This document shows, one piece after another, positions 1 to 10,733 of a stretch of 64,000 nt of DNA (positions within the stretch are counted from its first letter, which is position 1; each line of letters opens with the position of its first letter). The position numbers were made by a program, and so were the translations under genes. The notes below the pieces were generated by a model. That model did no database searches and was not told where the DNA came from. It saw nothing but the letters and a program-made list of their open reading frames with translations. Location of the stretch: the NCBI GenBank assembly GCA_000231825.2, contig AFXF02001633.1:248001-312000 (forward strand), given 5' to 3'. Source of the stretch: Tetrahymena elliotti 4EA. Its lineage: Eukaryota; Ciliophora; Oligohymenophorea; Hymenostomatida; Tetrahymenidae.

Positions 1-459
1 AACATTTCATTTTACATATTTTTTGCTTTGAAAATGAAGATTCAAGATTAGAAAATAATTTTGTGTGGTATTAATTCTTCTTAAGTATTATTCTATTTCA
101 TTAATTTAAACATAATAATTAAAATAATTTAATCTATTGATAAAATGAAAAAAAGACTACAAAAAAAGAATTTCATAATAAGGATATCTACTATTTTATT
201 TTTAAGATTTTGACACTATAAATTAATTAATTTGAATGATTAAAATATTATCTGTTTTAGTAATATTGTTGTGTTAGATTTCTTTTTAATTAGTAAGAAA
301 TTTTTATAATTTTATTGATGAATACTAATTTATGTTAGATTGATAATTAAGCATATTTTTTTAGCAGCAAAAATATTAATCTTATTGTATTTTTATTCTG
401 TCTTTTTTTCTTACTTTATAAAGAATATTTTCCTTTAATAATTTTAATTTTTTGTAAAA
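1..459. other. AT-rich non-coding stretch
   Basis: Very AT-rich with no coding-like frame and no recognisable RNA gene. It may hold upstream sequence for the small candidate gene that follows. Confidence 0.4.
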
Positions 460-681
460 ATGGTATACTTTCAAGAAGAATTAGTTTATCATTTCAACGA
501 AAAAAAAAATTTTTTGGAAAAATAAATTTAAGGTTCTCTTATAAATTCAGAAGTTAATTTTATGCCTACTTATTTGAAAGAGAATAATGCATAACCTTTA
601 TTAAAACAGGTATTTTGGTTTTATAAAAGAATATAGAGAATATGCTTTTACATTCATTGATTGATTCATTAGGATCTCTGA
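460..681 (+). CDS. possible very small two-exon gene, unknown
   Basis: The ATG at 460 sits in the usual A-rich ciliate start context and opens a 50-codon exon (460-609) with a balanced residue mix, rich in Glu, Lys, Asn and Gln. A GTATTT donor at 610 and a TTCATTAG acceptor ending at 672 would add two codons and a TGA at 679-681, giving about 52 residues. Nothing in it is recognisable. It could instead be a 5' exon of the CRAL-TRIO gene that starts at 894, or a chance open frame, which is common in DNA with only one stop codon. No domain, signal peptide or membrane segment is visible. Confidence 0.25.
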
Positions 682-893
682 TTATATATGTATATTATTT
701 ATTAAAAAGTTCTTTTGTGTTTAATATCTATTAATAAACTTGATTAGATACTAATTATCAATAAATCTTACTTATAAATAATTATAAAGATTACTAATAA
801 ATAACAAATCCTTTCATATTTTTGTGTTATTAAAATAAGATTAAAGCAATTTACTATTTCAAAACAATCAAATAAGCACTCTCATTATCTAAC

Positions 894-3278
894 ATGAATT
901 AAGAAGACAAAAATTTAGATTATCTAAAAGTACCTCCTTCCATCTTAGAGACTATTAATCATCCATGTAATTTAATGCTTTAAAGAATCTTAAATAAATC
1001 AAATTACATTTTATTTAAATAATTTTTTGGGTTTAATTATCATTTTTTTAAATTTGAATTTAGAGGATTACATTTAGGGATAAGGCAAAGACAAAAAGCC
1101 TTTTAGGAAAATTTTTAAGAATACTGAATACAATTAAAAGGAAAAACAAGCTATTTAGCAATTAAAATAATTAGTTACAGCTAATAAGATAGCTCTACCA
1201 TAGAAGTAAATCTCATTTAATGCCTTTTTTGCAGAACAATAATCTTAATCTATTAAATTCAGTTTTGATGATAGTGATTACTTAAAATTCGTATACACTG
1301 GAAAATTTGATGATAAGAAGGGCTTAGATGTAAAATTTAATTAGATAAAAATTAAAATTTATAAAAAATATTTAAATTATTCAGGCTTTGGTAAAAAACT
1401 TAAATTGGAGAAACTCCATGAAAGAAACGATATCATAAGAGGCTCTAAGGTTACTGGTATTTTTAATTAATTTTTTGGTTAACTTATTATTTAAGGTTAT
1501 TAAAAATATGTATTTTTAATAAAAATAGGAATTAGGCGTATTCTATTAATATGGAAGAGATAATTTATACAGACCTGTAGTTATTATTAATGTTCACAGA
1601 ATAGATCCAAACACTGTACTCATCATTCTATTTTTTTAAATAATCTTTAAAAAATAAATATTTATTTTTATATTGAAATAGAATTCAGAATAGCATACAC
1701 TTGAGGCTTTATGTTACTTTTTAAGAAAAATATAGAGCTGCATGTTTTATCCAGGCAAAATAGAAAATTGGATTATTATTCTTGAAACAAACAAAATGAG
1801 CTTCTTTAAGTTTCCAATAGGAGTAATCATCAATATTTATTCTTTCATAAATTTTTTTTTTTAAAGAAATAACCCACAAATTTGATTAATTAATTTGAAG
1901 CAAATCTTGTTTTTTATTACTAAATTAAAAATTTTAAATTGTGATAAAAACCTTTTAAAAAATTTGAGAAAAAGATAAAAATAATATTTTAAATTAAAAG
2001 ATTTTAAAAATGATTATCTAAACTCTCTCTGTCAATTTCAATGCAACTTTAGAACACTTGTTTATTCTAAATCCATCCACCTCATTTAATGTTGTATGGG
2101 GAGGAGCTTCTAGTTTTATAGATAGTGCCTAAAAAGAAAAGATTTCATTTATCAGCAGCAAGAAGGACATTTAAAAGTTACACTAAAAAGTTGAATTAAA
2201 TCAACTTGAATAAAAATATGGAGGATATTTAGAAGATCTCACAAAAAATTTCTGGTAATTTAAGATAAAACTTTATAAGTATATCAATTTTATTTAATTT
2301 GAAGGCCTCCTAAGAATACAATTTTTAAAATAACTGATCCTTCTGTACTTGAATGTGAAGATGAAGTTATGCGTAAAAAACCAGAAATTCAGACTGATTT
2401 TAAACAATCTTAACTAGATGGGCTTAAAGATTTCTCAAAAAATATTGTAATTTAAATAAATTGAAATAATTTATTAATTCTCACTTTAATTTATTAAGGA
2501 TGGTAGGATATCAATTTTAAAGGCCAAACCTTCATAAACTAAAATTGATAACCCTTTGGAGGATTAATTAATGAAAAAAAGCATAGTTCCAACTTTAAGT
2601 TTTTAGTCAATCAGACCTTCCAATACTTCTTATTATGATTAAACAGGAGGTGATAGAATATCTGTATTAAGTGGTTATAGTAGACCATCAAACAGAACAA
2701 TATATAAAAGTGCTTTTAGTAGTTTTAAAGATGTTGAAAATTAGTTTCCTGAAGATATTTAGGAAGAGAAAGGAGATATTTATTACTCATTTCATAGTTT
2801 TAATGAAAATCAAATCTTAGATTAAGAATAAGATAAAAAATCTTGGTAGAAATGGAGTGTTCTAGATGAAGGAGCTTAGACTTAAAAAAATTATTAAAGT
2901 TAACACACAGCTGAAGATAAACAAAGAATTTCTTAAAGATAGACTAACTAATCTTAGCAAAATTCTAATTAGTCAAATACTAACGAGCTACCAGATAAAA
3001 ATTTTTCAATCCAGAATTCTTCAAACCAACTATCAGAAAATATTCCAAGAAGTACAAATGAGTCTCGTCAAAGTAAAAAAACGATTGAAACAAAAGAGCC
3101 TAATTCAGCAGCAAAAGAAAGCTCAATTTCAAGTGAAAAAAACGAAAACACTTAAAAAAATACTAAAAAATCAAGAACTGGAGAACGTTATGCAAAAGAA
3201 AGTTTCACTGAATCATCGGTTAATAGAGATTAAATTCAAGTTGATGAGAAATAAAATTCAAGATCATGCTGTTGTTGA
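894..3278 (+). CDS. CRAL-TRIO (Sec14-like) lipid-binding protein
   Basis: Eight exons (894-966, 1064-1329, 1385-1456, 1529-1615, 1682-1822, 2001-2254, 2305-2446, 2499-3278) give about 604 residues in code 6. The N-terminal helical part carries the LNWRNSM element typical of CRAL-TRIO_N. The lipid-binding domain runs from about residue 138 (GVFYQYGRDNLYRPVVIINV) through the PGKIENWIIILETN and FNVVWGG segments to EQKYGGYLED near residue 290. These match family strand and floor motifs, so the protein probably binds or transfers a phosphoinositide or other hydrophobic ligand at membranes. The last 300 residues are Ser/Asn/Gln-rich and end in SRSCCC, three cysteines at the extreme C terminus that could be palmitoylated. 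The ligand is not predictable. The first exon and the longest intron (1823-2000) are the least certain parts. Confidence 0.88.
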
Positions 3279-4106
3279 TTTTATAAATAGAAAGGATTTT
3301 ATCAAACTCTGACAAATTATAAATAAAATTGCAAAAATGCAATTATTTATCAAGAATTTAAAAAATAACAATTTCGCTCATTTGAAAATCCTTATTAAAA
3401 CTTATAATACTAATTATATTGTAATAAATTTTCTTTATCTAAAATCTGTATCAAAATTGATTTATTTGTTTCTATGTACCTTTGTATGTTTATTCGTTTA
3501 TTTGGCAATTATTTATCAAGATTTCAATCAATTTCTAATTAAAATCTTTAATTATTTGTTCAATCATTTAGTTTGTTATGATATAATTTTAATTTCCAAA
3601 AAATAGTGAGATCTATCATTTTCATTTAATTACTTGTCTACATGTTTTGTTTGATTAATTAATTTTTATCAAGTGACATATTTAGGATTTCCTTTTTAAT
3701 TTTTTAAGTAGAATTTTTTAATGATATTTTTTAAAATAAATTTTAATTCTAAAAACTTTTTTGTTTAATGAGATTTTTAATTAATTTGAATGTGTTAAAT
3801 GTTTTTATTAAAAAAATGTTTCTCTGTTTATTTTTTTATTAGCTATTTTAATTTTAAATTTATCAGAAAGATTTGCCATTATCAAGCATTACATTTATAT
3901 ATAAATGAAAAAGATGCATAAAAAAAGGACTACGTATCTTATTATGATTATTAATATTAATAATTTATAATCAATAATAGGACACTAATTAATTGTCTTT
4001 AATAATATTTTGATAATTTGGTAAATTTAATAAAAAAATAAATAAGTAGTGATTTCATCAAATATTATTAATAGAGATTCTTATTAGATTATTAGTTTAA
4101 GTTATA
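3279..4106. other. intergenic, AT-rich
   Basis: The 3' flank of the CRAL-TRIO gene and the 5' flank of the RMC1 homologue. An open frame at 3337-3606 is hydrophobic and of intergenic base composition, and I do not regard it as a gene. No RNA gene or regulatory site is recognisable. Confidence 0.5.
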
Positions 4107-7100
4107 ATGGATTAAATAAATGGAGCAATATATTGCAAAGAATAAAATCTTTTTGAAGAATATTTTTAGAAAAAGGATTTCTTTCAAATATTTTATAACA
4201 AGGGAACAAGATGCATGATTTTTAGATAAAAGAAAACTGTATTTTAGATCTCTGTAGACAATAGGAATATTAGCAAAATGAACATACCATATGAGTAAAA
4301 TATTTCATTTTTATTCATAGATAGCCAACATTTTTTAATCTAAATATTAAAATTTTAATCTACAGGGGACCAATTTACGATTTATAGATACATAAAAAGG
4401 AAAGATATATGGCCTATTCTATAGCTCATAATCTTTTAGTAATAATAAATTAATAAATAAAACAATCATTTTTCATTTTTAAAAACGGAAACAGGAAATT
4501 TATTTTAGAAATCCACAAAAGATCTATGATTCTTAAAAATTGTTAGATCATTAATATTTTGAAAAAATAAAAGCATGACACATAAATTTTAGAATAAAAA
4601 GTGCTGTAGAATCATTTTAAATTGTTGTTTTAGGCTAAGCTTAATAAATAATTAAAAATGAAAGCATCAAAAATTTTTGATACATTTTTTACAATAAAAT
4701 GAATTATTTAAATTATAATTTACCAAGCAATTTAAATTAGTTTATTGATTTTTATATATGGATAATAAATAGAGTGTAGTTTATTTGAAAGGATAAGAGG
4801 GAAAAGAATATAGGCTTAAGACAAGCAAAGATGATAAGATGGATCCTATAATTCACTTTGAGTGGATATATGGAAGTCAAAGGAATGTTGATTTTGTATT
4901 ATGTAAGCAGAGCGGACTTGTCCTCTATAAGCTTGACCATGATAAGCATCAATTAAAGGAATAGAAAGTAATACCTTTAGATATCAGTGCTTGCTGGTTT
5001 GATCCAATTAATGAAATTTTATGTTGTGCTAATACTTATGAAGATGGAAAGATATATCCTTTCTATTTCAATGAGAAAAGATAAGGTTTTAAGTATAAGG
5101 GAGTAGAATTTAAAGTTGAATCAAGCAAAAAAGATTTAGGAGTTGAAAAATCTAAGTCATAATCCTCTTCAGTCATGAATTTCTTTACTAAGCAATTAAA
5201 TAAATTACAATCGAAATTTGATATTGTGAATTTTGTTACTATTGGAGACAATAGAAACAAAGAGTTAACTTTGATTCCAAAAGATCCTGATGTATGCCAT
5301 AAAATATCTCTATTAGTTTTATATGGAAAAACTTTCCTGGTTTACTTGAATCCCTACTACAACAAGATTTTTCTTTATCAATTAGGATATGAAAAAGTTA
5401 CTTTATGCGAATTCAACATAGTTTCTCCTTCAGAAACAGGTATTCGCTTTAGCGTTGCAGATAATCTTTTGATTATCCATTCAACAACAGAAAATTTATC
5501 CTTAGTTTATGATATTCGCAGTAGGACCTCTGCCTATTAAATTGGTCCACCTCAATGTCTAGAAATTAGACAAGAAAAAAATCTTTCCAGAAAAAATCCT
5601 GTCATTTTAGCTATGCTGAAAAGCAGAAACGAATAAGAAGATGACGAAGAAGAGGAAGAAGAACAAAATGCAGAAAATGAAAGACAAGCCTATTCTATTA
5701 AAGAAGACCCAAGAATAACCGAATAAATACATTAGTAATAAGGATTATATAGACACACAGAAAATCCATAACTTTAGAATCATAATAATAATTAGAATGA
5801 ACATCATTATCATCATCACCACCACCATAGTAGTAATAAAAGTGGTAGAAAGTAGTCTGCTGCTGTAAGAGCTGCTAAACATCCTGATTCAAAATAATCA
5901 AGCAGTGAAGAAAATAGCTAAAACTTACAAAAATAGGGAACTAATAATTATTATTAATATTAAACATAAGATACATAATCCACTAATACAAATATTTTTG
6001 ATGATATAAAATAACCTATGTCATGTGATTTGATGAATAGAAGTGTTGAAGTTAACATTCTAGATTAAGAAACGAAAGATGTTACTGGTTTTGGTGGTTT
6101 AAATGATGAATCTCACTTCAATTTATCACCTTAAAAAAAGAAACAATCTAATCTGTTAGAAGAAGATGTAGCTACTCAAGATTGCTAAACAAGTAATCCT
6201 TTAAATTTTATTGAGGACTCAAAAGAGATATCTTATATAGCCAATACAAACTTTAACAATGAAAGTAACTTAAATATTCAGTAAAGTGATCAAGATACAT
6301 TTGAAAAAAATTTAGACTTGCTTAATTTTAACACATAAAATTTACAAGCTGCAAATGAACAAACTGAAAAAGTTTGGGATTCATTAGTTCTATCAAACAA
6401 AAACTACAATTAAAATAATTTCAACTTACTTGATTATACTACACCTGAAACAACAGGATAAAATCCACAAGCTAGCAATCCTATAGATTTATTAGAAGAT
6501 GAGCATGTAAATTAGAATTTTTAAAGCAAGATGGTTCAGTCTTAAATCCTATCTTCTCAATAAGGTTAATTATCAGATCAAGTATCCAATGAGTAATCAC
6601 AAGATTAAGTATCAATAATAGATAAGCCTGAAAATTATTTAAAAATAGAAAATAAAGGATAAATATGTAAGATCATTTTTTGTTTAGTTATAAAAATTCT
6701 AAAATTAAAAAAAATATAGATCAATTAGATAAAAATTTATTTGCTGAAGATGAGTTTATAATAAATTGCAAGGAAAGAAAATTCTGCACTATTTTGGTTG
6801 ATATAAACAGAATAGAGAAGTTAGCAACAGATGAAGTATTTTTTATTTTTAAAATAAATTATTAATTAACAATAAAAATAAAAGATTGAAGGATTTAATG
6901 TAATTATTAGAAGAGCAAATAGCAAGTAATATGGACTCTAACATTTAAGACAGCTTTTCTTGAAAAAAAAGGATATTAGATATTTCGGATAAGTTTTTAA
7001 CCAAATTTTATCAAATTATAAAAAGAAATAGCTTTCAAAAACAAGTATTTATTTTAAATCATAAAATAATTTATAAAATTCATTTATTTTTAAAAGAGTC

Positions 7101-7949
7101 TTAAACTTACGAAGTTATTGATCCTGGTGATTTATATTATTTATTCTTTTTGCATTTATATACTAACTCATAAACTAACTTTAGCTACCTAACAGATATT
7201 TTATCTGAATACATTAAGTAATCAACTGGTAAAATTATTAAATCAATAAATACTTGTTAATTATATCATTCAAATATTATAAATTAGAACTTGAAATTGC
7301 TGTTGAATCTAAATTTTAGAATTTATTAGCAAAATTACTAATTTAATAGCAAAAATTTAATACCTTTTTATTCTTTGTTTAATACCGTATTATAACTGAC
7401 CATGAAGATCTTGCTCAAATACTAATTAATATGAATGCAAGTAATAAAATCTTAACTCATTAAATATTTATTTTTTTCTTTTTTTGGATAGACTCAGCCT
7501 TCAAATAAGGATTTTAACTTGGACTTGATATGCTTTATAGACTTAAAAAATTCTACACCATTATAAAAATATTGTTAAGAAGAGGATTAGTAATTTAGAA
7601 TTAATTATTTTAGAAGATATTTGAAGTGTTATAATTTTATTAGTTTTAACAAGCTCTTGATTTTATGAGAAAAAACAATGTAAATAAAATAAATCTAAGA
7701 GAAATGATAAAAATATTGCTAAACCAAAAAGGTGATATGAAATTAGAATCTATTGTAGAATATTTTAGAGAAGTAAATCTAATTTAAATTAAAAATATTT
7801 ATAATTAATATAATAATTTATAGATAATTAGTAGAAGTAGAGGAAATGAGAAATTTGGTTTTACCTACTAAGATTTCATAGATGAGCTTAATTATCAGCA
7901 ACAATAATTAAAATATAATTAACTTTATAATTAAGTTGATTTAATATGA
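4107..7949 (+). CDS. RMC1: RMC1/Mic1 homologue, regulator of the MON1-CCZ1 Rab7 GEF
   Basis: Eight exons (4107-4294, 4366-4438, 4773-6666, 6720-6835, 6885-7044, 7097-7228, 7288-7440, 7492-7949) give about 1,057 residues. Animal RMC1 (C18orf8, Bulli) binds MON1-CCZ1 and promotes Rab7 activation on late endosomes. The N-terminal beta-propeller-like part aligns to residue 340 (for example FNIVSPSETGIRFSVADNLL, then IIHSTTENLSLVYDIR). The C-terminal Mic1 region follows in exons 4-8 (FIINCKERKFCTILVDIN, then DIRYFGQVFNQILSNYKKKQ, then YRIITDHEDLAQILINMN and FQLGLDMLYRLKK). Family members are about 660 residues. The excess is a Gln/Asn/Ser-rich insert of roughly 350 residues (about 365-715) containing an acidic run and a histidine run near residue 430. 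The similarity dictated most splice choices, including the 334-nt intron 4439-4772. The stop overlaps an ATG of the next candidate gene. Confidence 0.88.
5600..6660 (+). repeat. low-complexity insert encoded within RMC1
   Basis: This coding stretch contains a run of acidic codons near 5640-5670, a histidine-rich run near 5800-5830 (eight His with one Tyr), and long Gln/Asn/Ser tracts using CAA, TAA and TAG. It has no counterpart in animal RMC1 and separates the propeller half from the Mic1 half. It stays in frame for its full length, so it is an expansion within the gene. Confidence 0.75.
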
Positions 7950-8640
7950 TGTTATTTAATCTAATTTATTCAATTACAATCAAAAATAAATTAAATCTTG
8001 ATTTTAATTTTACAAAAAAATTCAAGAAAGAAATAATACATTCAATTATTTAATTAAATTAATTTTATTACCTTTCATTCACTTGGTTTAAATTTTTATT
8101 CTTATTGGAATCAAAAACTAAATTTTTTAAAAAACTAAAATCAGTAAGTTATTTAATAATAAAACAAAAAATATTATTTAACATCTACTTACTTGACTTT
8201 AGTTAATCTTTTCATTACAAAATATCTTTTAGAGAGGCTTTTTTATTTAAAATAATCAATCTTTTTGCTCAATAGATTTAGTAAGTTTAAAAAAATTATT
8301 TTATTTTGACAACATTGTAAATTTTTTTAGGAGAACTCTCAATATTTTAAATTAATAACAAACTATAAAAAATTAAACCAAGAAAACAAATAAATTTAAG
8401 ATGTTTGGTAAATTGAAAAAGCTGATAAAAATCTATCAATTTTCAACTTATAAGTTTTATTAAAAAATATTTTATTCAATAAAACTTTGATTTTATTTTT
8501 GATACATCAATTTTTTAAGCATATAAATAAATCAAGCTATTGAATTTGCTCAAGTAAAAGTTAATGTTAAGGCTCATTCAAGATTAAAACTGTATTTTAT
8601 TGATTTACTTTATGATATTTCATAGGATATAAGAAATTGA
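7949..8640 (+). CDS. four-exon small gene, unknown
   Basis: Exons 7949-8143, 8203-8280, 8331-8407 and 8520-8640 join in frame with consensus GTAAG or GTAAAT donors and give about 156 residues ending at TGA 8638-8640. Exons 2-4 read convincingly as protein (for example QIQDVCIQINQAIEFAQVKV) and have coding-like composition. Exon 1 is AT-rich and Phe/Lys/Asn-rich, so the true start is uncertain. Its ATG overlaps the RMC1 stop, hence a separate upstream promoter exon or a longer RMC1 transcript are both possible. I do not recognise a family. No signal peptide is visible, and the C-terminal part looks helical. Confidence 0.5.
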
Positions 8641-8837
8641 TTTAATACTAATAATTAGATTTTGTTCAATCCAACTTTCTTTTTTTATTTGTTTGCTTTT
8701 TTTAATTGATTGATTGTATGCATATATGCTTTTTGCACATATTTTTAGAAAATAAAAATACAATAAATAAAGAAATAATTTATTATATTTAGAACAAAAA
8801 TAAGAAAAAAAAGAAGAAAAGATTCAAATAAAAATCA

Positions 8838-9249
8838 ATGAGCGATAAAAGAAAGATTCAACACGAAGGTATCATTGCTTTGATCAACTACTCTACCCTT
8901 TGCGCCTAAAAGTGCGATGTCTTGAAGGGTCACGATGATAAAATTACTGATACTGAAGAATAATGTTTAAGTATGTTATTAGCAAATTATAAAAATATTA
9001 GTTATTTGAAGAGCCTTGTTAAATAAAACATTAAAGATTAAATCGGAATAGCAGTCATACAAGATTATTCTTGAATTATGATGAATTGAAAAGCTCTCAT
9101 AAAATCATTATGCAAATAAAATAAGCAATAATATTAAATTTTATTTAAAATATAAATTAAAAGGAGTTTGTGCTGAAAAGATTCGTCAAACTTTTGAATT
9201 CACTAACGAGAATTATTTGAAAAATCCCAATCTTGCCAAGCCTAATTGA
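8838..9249 (+). CDS. small Tim chaperone (Tim8/9/10/13 family)
   Basis: Two exons (8838-8970, 9164-9249) encode 72 residues, the family's usual size. The protein carries the twin CX3C signature: CAQKC near residue 22 and CLRVC near residue 43, separated by 16 residues, with helical flanks on both sides. Small Tims form hexamers in the mitochondrial intermembrane space and escort hydrophobic precursors to TIM22 or the SAM complex. They are imported by MIA40, which oxidises these cysteines. The intron (193 nt) splits the second CX3C motif, and only this join restores the fourth cysteine, which supports the splice model. I cannot say which of the Tim8, 9, 10 or 13 subfamilies it belongs to. Confidence 0.88.
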
Positions 9250-10733
9250 GAAAGATGTGTGTGATCTTTGAATCAATAATTAAAAAGATTCAAAATTAAA
9301 AATAAAATAAGTTATCGCGAAGATTGTATTTGGAGGATATGCATACAGAAGGGGAATATATATGAGGCTATTTTAAATATAATAATATAGTAAAAAAGGC
9401 AAAAGACTTCTTTATCAGATGATACTGCTATTAAGCTTAAGCTATTTTATCAATCTTAAAAATAATTTTTAGCTGTAAATTAGTAAATTAATATATATTA
9501 TAAGATGGCAAACTTCATATATTATCTTCATATGAAACGTATATATCCTTCCTTTTCTAATCCTGTATAATACTACTTGTCTTAATTCTTCTCAAATCCT
9601 TCTTCAATTTTAATCTAATTTAAGTTTCCTCACAGCATATCTCACTTTTTCTGTCAATAAACTATCTTTTCTAATATAACTTTATTACTATTGCTACTCA
9701 TTCAATTTCTCCTTAAGAAAGTCAAATCACTGAGCAAATGAATGAGTGTTTATTTGTTTCTTTGTTTGCTTGACAGAAGATATTAGCATTAATTAATACT
9801 TTACTTTCAAAATAAAAGGATATGCTGTATATTAATTTCTTCAGAATTCCACAAAATGTATAAGTATGCATATTCATTTAATATGTAATAATTTTTATAA
9901 AAATGGAATATTGATACTCTACACCTCTTACATTAAATCTACCATTAAAAAAATAATTAAATATGTTAATATTTAACATGATTTACATTATTAAATAAGA
10001 ATTTGACTAAAATTTAAAATATTTATCAATATTTTAAATTAAACTTTCTTTGCATTAATAAATTTAAAGTTAACTTAAAAAATAAATTATTTTTATCAAA
10101 AATTTAATAAGAAATTAATTTCTAAAATATTTTTGTAAAACTTAAATAATCAATCAAGTTTAGCACTTTCTTCAACAAAGATAAGAGCTAATGTATTTTT
10201 ATTTAAGTATAAATTCTTAAATTTAATTCAAAAATTTAAAACATAAGCAATATTTGGTATACCCTCATTAAATTAATTGTTTTATTATTTTAACGAATCT
10301 CATCAAACTCAATCAGAAAATTGAAATCACAGTTACTGTTTTATATCAAAACAATATTAATTAATAAATCCTTGCAAATGGTAAATTTTAAATTTAAATG
10401 AAATGTGATGAAATTAAAAAAAAATGTTTAATTTTGAAATTATATGAAACGTTTTATTAATAATTATTTAGTTTTTTTCTTCATAAATATAAATTGATTC
10501 ATTGATTTAATACATAGTAAAAAAAATAACAAAATAATTCTTTTTTTTAATTAGTTATGATCTTATCAAAATTTATTTATTTTTTAGTTTAATTTTTGAT
10601 CTTATCAATAAATAAATTAGTTTATTTGTTTGTGTAGGGTTAAATTAAAAGATTAGAAATATTTTAATTTTAAAGATATTGGAAATAAACAAATAAATAA
10701 ATAAAAAATATAAACATGTAATAGACTGTTCTT
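9250..10733. other. intergenic, with a coding-like relic on the minus strand
   Basis: Mostly AT-rich spacer between convergent genes. Two parts are less AT-rich than the rest: about 9310-9480, where a + frame of roughly 75 codons is open without a recognisable product, and 9528-9701 on the minus strand, described separately. From 9780 to 10733 I see nothing. Confidence 0.4.
9528..9701 (-). pseudogene. small frame-broken coding relic, or small gene with two A-run length differences
   Basis: On the minus strand an ATG at 9701 opens a short Ser/Asn/Lys peptide. A second frame then reads as good protein (LLTEKVRYAVRKLKLDQ), and a third follows to a TGA at 9530-9528 (FEKNQDKQYYTGLEKEGYI). The frame changes fall at a GAAAAG and a TTAAAATT run. 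One base more in the first and one fewer in the second would make a single reading of about 58 residues. No splice sites of consensus type explain the shifts. The product is not recognisable. The alternatives are a decayed gene, an assembly error in homopolymers, or chance. Confidence 0.35.

Noticed and set aside
2866..3312. 148-codon standard-code open frame rich in Lys, Gln and Leu
   Set aside because: It is out of frame with the CRAL-TRIO exon 8, which reads through the same bases to the SRSCCC end.
3337..3606. 89-codon hydrophobic frame
   Set aside because: Intergenic base composition, no start context beyond ATG and no recognisable content. Such frames are frequent by chance in this AT-rich DNA.
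5063..5260. Minus-strand frame opposite RMC1
   Set aside because: Antisense shadow of conserved RMC1 coding sequence.
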